From the NCBI GenBank assembly GCA_002440765.1, contig DJVC01000033.1:1-33430 (forward strand): 33,430 nt of DNA, read 5' to 3'. The DNA is from a bacterium UBP3_UBA6266 (GTDB lineage Bacteria; Auribacterota; UBA6266). The notes under the pieces were generated by a model. That model did not search any database and was not told the origin of the DNA. It saw only the letters and a program-made list of their open reading frames with translations. The position numbers and the translations under genes are program-made. Below, piece by piece: positions 25,863-32,643 of the stretch; positions within the stretch are counted from its first letter, which is position 1; every line of letters starts with the position of its first letter.

Positions 25863-27356
25863 CTATTTCCGGCCCGGCTTCTTTGCCTGCTTTATCTTAT
25901 CCCGCAGGATGTCCCATAAAATCCTGATTACGCCGGTTGTTTTATTTATATACAGGGGTAAGGGCAGCACAAACAAAATGAACACTGCCGCTTTCAGGAC
26001 AGTTTCCAAAAAGAAGTTCTGCAGCTTTATCAGATATTCTACGGCGGACAGGCATAAACAACAGTAAAACAGGGGGAACAATATTTTGATGAAGAACTTT
26101 ATGATACTTGAGTTGCTCTCGCAATGCTTAAGCGCGTATATTGAAACCACGCAAAAAGCTATAAACGCCGATATGGCGGTGGCAAAAGCAGCTCCGTTTA
26201 TCCCGTAACCCTTTTTAATCAGTATGTAATTAAGCGCAACGTTCAGCAATATCGATAAAACGGTTATCGGTATGAGTTTCGCCTGTTTTTCAAGAGCCAC
26301 CAAAAAATTGCTTGAATAAGGGGCAATAGTCAAAAAGAATATGGATAAAAGAAAAATCTTTAACGCGCCGATACCCGGGATAAAAGCGGGGAGTGCATAC
26401 TGTATGAATATAGGCGCGCAAATAAAAAACAATGACAGCAATATAGCCATAAAATAAGCCGTGACCTGGGAATAAAAAATAACATGCCTGGAAGATTTTT
26501 CCATGCCGTTTGCGCCGAAATCCTCCAGGAAATGCGGCTGTATGACTATGATAAAATTTTTAGCTATGCCTGTGCCGTAACTTTCCGTCATCAGCGCTAT
26601 AGAATAGAAACCCAGTTGCTCCAATCCAAGCATAGCGGCAATCATAATCCTGTCTATGCTGTGCAGAATCTGATATAAAATGCCATTGATGAAAAGAGGG
26701 AATCCATATTTAATATAATCTGCAAGTCCTCTTAAATCGAAAGAAAACTTTAGGTCATAGGTTACATATCTTCTTATAAACAGCACGTTCAGGATGGGCA
26801 TAATTATGGCTATCGCATAAAAACCGTATAGCCTGAACCTGCTGACCACCAGCAATATCAGGCTGAGGTTCGCAATCGCGTCAAAAACAATGGATTTACT
26901 TAAGACACCGAAATTTCTGTGGGCCCTCAAAAGTATCATATAATACGTATAGACCCTCTGTGATAGCAGAATAACTGATAAAGCTATCAGCCCGATAAAA
27001 AGCTCCTGTGATAAATTTCTTCCGAAAATTAAGGCATATATTATGACACCTGTCGAACACAGGAATGTCGTGACAGTAATAAAATTAAAAACAACATCTG
27101 TAAGAGCTTTTATTTCTTCGGTTTTACCCTGCCCTTTTAAAATAGGCAGCTTATAAGGCACCGTCGAAGTAGTTCCCAGATTTACATACGAAGCATATCC
27201 TATTATTACCTTAAGAACGCTCCATACACCCATGTAAACGGGACCCAGAAACCGCCTGAGAAAAACCGCCGTAAAAAACCCGACGAATTGGGAAAAATAC
27301 TGCGCGGACGCGTATTGAAATATATTCGATACAATAGTTTTCTTTTTCTGGCTCAT
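25863..27356 (-). CDS. Polysaccharide flippase, Wzx/MOP superfamily
   Basis: 497 residues with about 12-14 hydrophobic segments, normal for Wzx/RfbX-type exporters. The N-terminus IFQYASAQYFSQFVGFFTAVFLRRFLG and the following GVWSVLKVIIGYASYVNLG match the family, as do the central LADYIKYGFPLFINGILYQI and LHSIDRIMIAAMLGLEQLGFYSIALM. It would flip undecaprenyl-diphosphate-linked repeat units to the periplasm. A 159-bp gap separates it from the aldehyde dehydrogenase gene. That gap has no other gene, and I see no strong promoter or terminator in it. There is no good ribosome binding site before ATG 27356. It directly follows the sulfonate genes, tying them to glycan export. Confidence 0.88.
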   Translation of the reverse strand: MSQKKKTIVSNIFQYASAQYFSQFVGFFTAVFLRRFLGPVYMGVWSVLKVIIGYASYVNLGTTSTVPYKLPILKGQGKTEEIKALTDVVFNFITVTTFLCSTGVIIYALIFGRNLSQELFIGLIALSVILLSQRVYTYYMILLRAHRNFGVLSKSIVFDAIANLSLILLVVSRFRLYGFYAIAIIMPILNVLFIRRYVTYDLKFSFDLRGLADYIKYGFPLFINGILYQILHSIDRIMIAAMLGLEQLGFYSIALMTESYGTGIAKNFIIVIQPHFLEDFGANGMEKSSRHVIFYSQVTAYFMAILLSLFFICAPIFIQYALPAFIPGIGALKIFLLSIFFLTIAPYSSNFLVALEKQAKLIPITVLSILLNVALNYILIKKGYGINGAAFATAISAFIAFCVVSIYALKHCESNSSIIKFFIKILFPLFYCCLCLSAVEYLIKLQNFFLETVLKAAVFILFVLPLPLYINKTTGVIRILWDILRDKIKQAKKPGRK

Positions 27357-27515
27357 AAAAAATCCGATCGACGATTATGGACAGGCTCAGGAAAACTTAA
27401 ACCATGAAACCGATAGCAGCAATAATCTGCGCAAGACAAGTGTTAAATGGATACATGCCCACCTGGTTAAGTATTTCCTTTTTTTGACACGAAATATTTC
27501 CCGCTTTAAACAGAA

Positions 27516-28886
27516 TTACAGTATGAGCATATTGATTTCCGTCATTTCATAAACAGCATAACGGATTCCCTCTCTGCCATACCCGCTATTCTTTATGCCG
27601 CCGAATGGCAGACTTTCCACCCTGAAGCCCGGCCCGTCATTTACAACTAAAGTAGCAGCATCTATATTTTCTCTCAGTATTTTTACTTCTTCGATGCTAT
27701 TGGTAAAAACACCGGCCTGTAATCCGTATTCAGATGAATTCACTTTTTTAATCACATCCCATGTATCAATAAATGTAAAAACAGGGAGAATCGGGGCAAA
27801 TATCTCATATTTAAACAAATCGCAGTTTTCAGGAACATCGGTCAGGATTGCCGGCATAATAAAATTGTTCTCCCTTCCTCCCCCTATTAACAATTTAGCC
27901 CCTTTTTTAACAGCTTCCTTAATGACTTTTTCGGCATAAACAGCAGCTTGCCTTGAAATCAGAGGCCCAACATCGGTTTTATCGCTTACAGGGTTTCCAA
28001 TCCTTAATTTTTTTACTTTTCCAATTAACATCTCCATGAATTCACCAAAAACAGATTTCTCCACAAAAAGTCTTTTCACCGCTGTGCATCTTTGTCCCGC
28101 GGTTCTGAATCTTTGGTCTGTACAAATTTCCACCGCGCGGTCCAAATCTGCATCTCTATACACAATCAGAGGATCGTTTCCTCCCAATTCAAGGTGCATT
28201 TTTTTTATTCCCGCTTTATGCGCTATATTTTTACCGGCTTTCACGCTGCCGGTAAAACTTATCATGCTGATATCCCCTGCAATAAGATCTTCGACCTCCT
28301 GCCTAAACCCATTCACAATAAGAAAACAGTTTTCCGGAAGCCCAGCGGCGATAAAAAGTTTCCTGAGTTTCAATGCCGTTAACGGCGTGTGCGGTGACGG
28401 CTTCACAATAACTGTATTGCCAGCAGCTAAAGCCGGCGCAATCTTATGCGCTACAATGTTAAGGGGAAAATTAAACGGAGTTATAGCGGCAATTACTCCG
28501 ACCGGTTTTCTTGTCGTAATCGCGATTTTCTTACTCCTGCTTTTATTCACATCGCAGGGCAAGACTTCTCCCGAAATACGAATAGCTTCTTCAGCCGACT
28601 GTTCTATGACATAATGCGCTCTATCAACCTCAACTCGGCTTTCAACAATAGGTTTCCCCGTTTCCTGTGTAATTAATCTTGCAAAGGTCTCTTTGTTGTC
28701 TTCCAGCATATCCGCGGATTTTTTTAATATAATTCTTCTGTCATAAGCTGACGTATTCTTATAAAGAAAAAATGCTTTTCTTGCTTTGTTTATTGCATCA
28801 ATTATTTCTTTTTTTGAGCTCACTCCAATCTTTTTTATTACTTTATTCGTATAAGGATTTAAAACCGTAATTTTTTGTGTTTTCAT
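27516..28886 (-). CDS. NAD(P)-dependent aldehyde dehydrogenase, candidate sulfoacetaldehyde dehydrogenase
   Basis: 456 residues, full length. Catalytic Asn139 lies in TPFNFP, the cofactor lysine in VKPSP (K162), Glu233 in LELGGNDPL and the nucleophile Cys267 in AGQRCTAVKR. Glu233 is the general base of hydrolytic aldehyde dehydrogenases; CoA-acylating ones usually lack it, so a free acid product is expected. The GQRCTAVKR and LPFGGIKNSGYGREGIRYAVYEMTE motifs place it near the phosphonoacetaldehyde/lactaldehyde dehydrogenase branch. The start overlaps comE by 4 bp. Since ComDE makes sulfoacetaldehyde, the likely reaction is sulfoacetaldehyde to sulfoacetate. The family is certain and the substrate is inferred from context. 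Phosphonoacetaldehyde is the main alternative. Confidence 0.8.
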   Translation of the reverse strand: MKTQKITVLNPYTNKVIKKIGVSSKKEIIDAINKARKAFFLYKNTSAYDRRIILKKSADMLEDNKETFARLITQETGKPIVESRVEVDRAHYVIEQSAEEAIRISGEVLPCDVNKSRSKKIAITTRKPVGVIAAITPFNFPLNIVAHKIAPALAAGNTVIVKPSPHTPLTALKLRKLFIAAGLPENCFLIVNGFRQEVEDLIAGDISMISFTGSVKAGKNIAHKAGIKKMHLELGGNDPLIVYRDADLDRAVEICTDQRFRTAGQRCTAVKRLFVEKSVFGEFMEMLIGKVKKLRIGNPVSDKTDVGPLISRQAAVYAEKVIKEAVKKGAKLLIGGGRENNFIMPAILTDVPENCDLFKYEIFAPILPVFTFIDTWDVIKKVNSSEYGLQAGVFTNSIEEVKILRENIDAATLVVNDGPGFRVESLPFGGIKNSGYGREGIRYAVYEMTEINMLIL

Positions 28887-29449
28887 TTATTATCTCCCAA
28901 TATCGCTTTCACAAACCTGTTTTTAATATAAACCGGTTTCAACCCCACCAAAGGATAGGGACCTTCATCTTTTTCAACAGGGACAATAATAACGGACAGC
29001 CCGTCAGAATTGAGGAAAGTTTTAATATATTTGCAAAATGAGCTTATGTTTACCGCTGTTTTGACATTATCGATTCCCGAAGCTGATGCCAAGTCAGCCA
29101 AACCGGTAACACCTGAAGTAGCAGTGGCCTGATAACCTGTAGAACCGTACGCCTTATTATCAAAAATAATTAAACACAAATTCCCTGAAGCATACCTTGC
29201 AATAGACGTAAGAGAACCCAAGTTCATTAAAACTGAACCGTCTCCGTCCAATACGAAAATTTTTCCTTTAAGAGACAGGGAAAGACCCAGCCCTATTGAA
29301 GAAGCCAGTCCCATAGAACCCAGCATGTAAAAATTTTCAGGCCTATCTTTTGCGTAAAAGAGTTCTTTCGACACATCCCCTATATTGGAAATCAACAGGT
29401 TGTCTTTGATGAGTTGAAGAAGGTTTTTTATTACTTTATATCTTTTCAT
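28883..29449 (-). CDS. comE: Sulfopyruvate decarboxylase, beta subunit (TPP-binding)
   Basis: 188 residues from ATG 29449. SNIGDVSKELFYAKDRPENFYMLGSMGLASSIGLGL is characteristic of ComE and its phosphonopyruvate decarboxylase relatives. The TPP/Mg motif starts at GDGS (69-72) and ends with Asn98 in IIFDNKAYGSTGYQ. With ComD it forms a ThDP enzyme that decarboxylates sulfopyruvate to sulfoacetaldehyde. I start at 29449 because GGGAG lies a few bases upstream; a longer in-frame ATG (29488) would add 13 atypical residues and deepen the overlap with comD. The remaining overlap is 14 bp. Phosphonopyruvate decarboxylase is the alternative, but those are mostly single-chain and need a PEP mutase, which is not seen here. 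Confidence 0.85.
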   Translation of the reverse strand: MKRYKVIKNLLQLIKDNLLISNIGDVSKELFYAKDRPENFYMLGSMGLASSIGLGLSLSLKGKIFVLDGDGSVLMNLGSLTSIARYASGNLCLIIFDNKAYGSTGYQATATSGVTGLADLASASGIDNVKTAVNISSFCKYIKTFLNSDGLSVIIVPVEKDEGPYPLVGLKPVYIKNRFVKAILGDNK

Positions 29450-29945
29450 TGAACTCCCGCCAAAATCCAGGTGTTGACAACAAAACACATGACTTATTTT
29501 CTGAAAATGATTCCCTCAGCAAAGCTCTGATTTTCTTGATGTCTTTGCGGGTCCTCAGGAACCTATATTTAACACCCAGTGTTTTTAACAGTTTAGGCGT
29601 AACTCTACCCATAGGTTTTTGAGCTCCCACCAACTCTTCCTTCCCGCCTCTGTGGGATACAACAGCAAAAAACGGGATTTTGTAGTATTGAATCAAAGAT
29701 TTGAAGGCATTTACCATGTTGCCCAATCCTGAATTCTGAATGAACATAACTGATTTCATACCACCCAGGGAACACCCCGCCGATATACCCAAACCTTCTT
29801 CTTCCCTCGAAGGATACACAACCCTAAAATCTTTTTTTTCCTCCAACAGCTTAATTATTCCCGCAAGGGATTTGCAGGGAATAGTGATAATTATCTTCAC
29901 TTTTTCTTCAAGCAGTATCTTCGCAATTTCTTCCAATCTCTTCAT
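29436..29945 (-). CDS. comD: Sulfopyruvate decarboxylase, alpha subunit (PYR domain)
   Basis: 169 residues, the size of methanogen ComD. ITIPCKSLAGIIKLLEE has the Pro-Cys motif of ComD where phosphonopyruvate decarboxylases have Pro-Asp-Ser. YPSREEEGLGISAGCSLGG holds the Glu expected to activate the ThDP aminopyrimidine. Then come MFIQNSGLGNMVNAFKSL, FAVVSHRGGKEE and GAQKPMGRVTPKLL, which are conserved in the family. It pairs with ComE; a split alpha/beta enzyme is the methanogen coenzyme M arrangement. The ATG overlaps the cysteate synthase stop by 4 bp, so stoichiometric expression is likely. Finding it in a glycan cluster is unusual. Confidence 0.87.
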   Translation of the reverse strand: MKRLEEIAKILLEEKVKIIITIPCKSLAGIIKLLEEKKDFRVVYPSREEEGLGISAGCSLGGMKSVMFIQNSGLGNMVNAFKSLIQYYKIPFFAVVSHRGGKEELVGAQKPMGRVTPKLLKTLGVKYRFLRTRKDIKKIRALLRESFSENKSCVLLSTPGFWREFNEKI

Positions 29946-31198
29946 AAAATCCTGTCTATATCATTTATGTTTTTCTTATCAATAAATATTTCGGGTTTTA
30001 TCCTTTTGCAATTATGCTCTTTCTTGAGTTTTTTTTCGCCGCCGCCGGTAATATTTAAAAGTATCGAACTTTCCCTGTTAATCTTTTTTTCCTTAAGCGC
30101 CTGTATCAGACCCCCAAGACACACCGAAGCCGCGGGAGAGACATCAACCCCCTCTAGTTTCTCAAATAACTCTGCGGCCTTAAGCGCTTCACCATTCGAA
30201 ACGCTATATACACTCCCTTTTGAAGCTGTTAAAACATCTTTGACCCCGCCGCAGATATTATAAGGGGGATTCCTGTTCGCAAGGACTTTTGCGTGAATCT
30301 TCCCTATTTTCTCAATTTGGCTTTTTAGATTTTTATCCGGCATAATCTGCTTCTTCATTTCCCAGCTCCAATAAATAGGGATGAATGGCGCATTCTGCAC
30401 CAAGTGTAATTTGGTCAATGCATTATTTTTATATTTTTTATCTCCCAGTATTTTCAGACAAGCTTCAAAAGCGGCGATGGCGCCGGTCCCGCTTCCGACA
30501 GCCTGGAAATAATGGTCGGGAAGTTTCTTCATAACTCTTGCAAATTCCAACATTACGGTAGACATGCCGTCCCTGCGCGCCACATTTTTCGCTCCGCCTT
30601 CAGGGAAAATTTTCTTTTCTTTGGATATCTGATCGCCTATTTTAATCGCCTCGTAGTAATCATCGCTGTTTTTAACCGCTATAAGGTGTATTCTTCCGAC
30701 CGAAAAGTTTTCATCCGGAATCCACACTCTGTCCATAAATTTTTCCGGGACAACAAGATAAGTATCCATATCAACTAAAGTTGTAGCATAAGCAAAAGCC
30801 CTTGCCGTATTTCCGGCTGAGGAAAGGATTATACGTTTTCTGCCATTCTCCATAAAAGTAAGCAGTGTGGGAAGAGCTTCAAAATCTTTGAATGTCGCAG
30901 TCATATTAAATGCGCTTTTTTCAGGCCAATAACCGTTGAAACAGCAATACAGGTTCTTCAGTTTAAAATATTCAGAAAATTTTTCAGGCCGCATAATAAC
31001 AGGCCCTATTCCGGTTTTTATTGTTTTTTCACAAGGCAGCCAATTCGAAAACTTAAAAATATTCCTGTCTTTTCCCGGCAAGAATCTTTTTTCCGAATAC
31101 TCGCTTCTCAACAGGGAATCGCAATTGTTGTCGCATCTCAAAGGAATCCCATTGTGTATCCGTCCGCAACTAAGGCATCTCAAAACATATTTTCCCAT
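29942..31198 (-). CDS. Cysteate synthase (PLP, threonine-synthase-like)
   Basis: 418 residues, close to the length of Methanosarcina cysteate synthase. An N-terminal cysteine set (C8, C11, C22, C26) suggests a zinc ribbon. NGYWPEKSAFNMTATFKDFEA contains the probable PLP lysine K104, and SSAGNTARAFA (126-136) is the phosphate- and PLP-contacting loop. The YWPEK...TFKDFEALPTL and SAGNTARAFAYA combination separates this group from ordinary threonine synthase. The reaction is O-phospho-L-serine + sulfite to L-cysteate + phosphate. The ATG lies 17 bp after the ATP-grasp stop with AGGAG between, and the stop overlaps comD. Threonine synthase is the alternative, but it makes no sense beside comDE. 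Homology is recalled, not computed. Confidence 0.82.
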   Translation of the reverse strand: MGKYVLRCLSCGRIHNGIPLRCDNNCDSLLRSEYSEKRFLPGKDRNIFKFSNWLPCEKTIKTGIGPVIMRPEKFSEYFKLKNLYCCFNGYWPEKSAFNMTATFKDFEALPTLLTFMENGRKRIILSSAGNTARAFAYATTLVDMDTYLVVPEKFMDRVWIPDENFSVGRIHLIAVKNSDDYYEAIKIGDQISKEKKIFPEGGAKNVARRDGMSTVMLEFARVMKKLPDHYFQAVGSGTGAIAAFEACLKILGDKKYKNNALTKLHLVQNAPFIPIYWSWEMKKQIMPDKNLKSQIEKIGKIHAKVLANRNPPYNICGGVKDVLTASKGSVYSVSNGEALKAAELFEKLEGVDVSPAASVCLGGLIQALKEKKINRESSILLNITGGGEKKLKKEHNCKRIKPEIFIDKKNINDIDRIL

Positions 31199-31215
31199 GG
31201 ATTAGTGCCACTCCT

Positions 31216-32643
31216 TCAGGAAATGTGAACCTGTTTAATTTCATTTCTCTCCGGGTGGCAAATAAAATAGCCATCCCCTTTGATATTTATTTGCCCGTCG
31301 TGTTTTTTTAATATTGTTTTCAGGTCTTTCTCAATTTTTTTCCCGATGTTCTTTCCATCCGCGTCCCTTACAACAACCAATATTTTTGCCGAATAATAAA
31401 AACCTATTTCGTAATAATTTTCCAAATCATCTCCTGACTGTTTCATATAAAACGCAACATCTTTTACTTTATCTGCTTTAAAACAGCTATAGGCACAACT
31501 ATCCCCAGTAAAAACAATCTTATCAATCAATGGAAAACTCTGTTTTTTCTTAAGGAAAGTCCTACATCCTTGACTTTTCCCATTACATTCGATAACAAGA
31601 AGTATTTTCCCCTGCATATCTTTCAGCTTATTTCGGGGAACTGGAATATCAACGGTTTCTCTAAGTATTACAACATCGTCAGAATATACATTCTCGAATG
31701 GATTTGCCTCTCCCATCGCTTCTTTCACAGCTTTTAAAGGGAAATTTATACCGCTTTTCACTGCCATTGAACCATAACCCCAAAATCTCGGATTGACCTC
31801 CATAATATATGCTAACCCATCCCTGGAAGAAACTTTATATTCGACAGCTACAGGACCATACCACCCGCCTATTCTGGTCACTAAATTTTTACTAAACTCA
31901 ACTATCCTTTCAAACCCCTTTATAGGCTGTCCGCATACCGCAGGACCACCAAAATCGTATAGAGTTTTTATGCTTCTTGAGAGAAATTCCGCTTTTACGG
32001 TATTGTTCTTCCCATAAAGTAACCCGCACATAAATATACTTCCTGTATCCCCCTCTATATAGGATTGCGCTATATATCTGCAGCCGTCCTTAAAGTACTT
32101 TTCAGGTATTAGAGAAAATTGTTTCTTATCATTTATTATACAAATGTCTCTTGCCCCATGTCCGATTCTTGGCTTTATTATAAAGGGAAACCCCAGATTT
32201 TCCATATTTATATGAATATCGGCAGCATCGCATGTGTAAGGGACAGGGATTCCTATGTTTTTAGCCAGGTTTATTACCGACTTCTTATCCGCAAGTTTTT
32301 TCAGGCACGCATAATCCGCACATACCAGCCTGTCTCTTCTGATGTTTATATCCTTAGTATTTTTTGACAGAAGAAAAATTTCCTCCTCAATACAGGGGAT
32401 AACTACGTCTATTTTAGCTTTTTTGATAATTTTGCCTATACTATCAATATATTTTCCGTCTTTCCCGGCTTTGGGTAAAACAAAAGAATCCTGAATATGC
32501 TTGCTATCATACATAATGGGAATAAGAGGGTCCGCATCAGCGACAAAAATTTCCAGATTCGCTTTATCTTTCAACGCTTCAACCACATTTCTTCCCGGAG
32601 GAGCGCCTACCGCGGTAACCAAAACTTTGATCTTTTTACTCAT
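31216..32643 (-). CDS. ATP-grasp ligase (CPSase-like) with a novel-looking C-terminal region
   Basis: 475 residues. Residues 1-105 form the pre-ATP-grasp Rossmann domain (VLVTAVGAPPGRNVVEAL; ADADPLIPIM). The ATP-grasp core (about 110-325) has K157 in PFIIKPRIGHGARD, the hinge-side YIAQSYIEGDTGSIFMCGLL, and the metal-binding E282, N284 and R286 in YIMEVNPRFWGYGS. Such enzymes form an acyl phosphate from a carboxylate and join it to an amine or similar nucleophile. From about 335 to 475 there is an added region with four Cys in CNGKSQGC and GDSCAYSCF that I cannot assign. It overlaps neuB by 4 bp. Between neuB and the sulfonate genes it is a candidate for linking a sulfonated acid to an amino sugar; that is inference. 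Confidence 0.78.
   Translation of the reverse strand: MSKKIKVLVTAVGAPPGRNVVEALKDKANLEIFVADADPLIPIMYDSKHIQDSFVLPKAGKDGKYIDSIGKIIKKAKIDVVIPCIEEEIFLLSKNTKDINIRRDRLVCADYACLKKLADKKSVINLAKNIGIPVPYTCDAADIHINMENLGFPFIIKPRIGHGARDICIINDKKQFSLIPEKYFKDGCRYIAQSYIEGDTGSIFMCGLLYGKNNTVKAEFLSRSIKTLYDFGGPAVCGQPIKGFERIVEFSKNLVTRIGGWYGPVAVEYKVSSRDGLAYIMEVNPRFWGYGSMAVKSGINFPLKAVKEAMGEANPFENVYSDDVVILRETVDIPVPRNKLKDMQGKILLVIECNGKSQGCRTFLKKKQSFPLIDKIVFTGDSCAYSCFKADKVKDVAFYMKQSGDDLENYYEIGFYYSAKILVVVRDADGKNIGKKIEKDLKTILKKHDGQINIKGDGYFICHPERNEIKQVHIS

Noticed and set aside
28036..28614. 192-codon plus-strand ORF antisense to the aldehyde dehydrogenase
   Set aside because: Shadow frame of a well-conserved gene, with no ribosome binding site or domain motif.
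29450..29488. Upstream ATG of comE
   Set aside because: It would add 13 atypical residues and extend overlap with comD; the internal ATG at 29449 has GGGAG correctly spaced.
28883..29945. Phosphonopyruvate decarboxylase (phosphonate pathway) instead of sulfopyruvate decarboxylase
   Set aside because: The enzyme is split into two subunits, has the Pro-Cys motif of ComD and follows a cysteate synthase; no PEP mutase is visible. Kept as an alternative only.
27516..31198. Coenzyme M biosynthesis
   Set aside because: The early steps match, but no later CoM gene is present and the aldehyde is more likely oxidised by the adjacent dehydrogenase. The neighbours are glycan genes.
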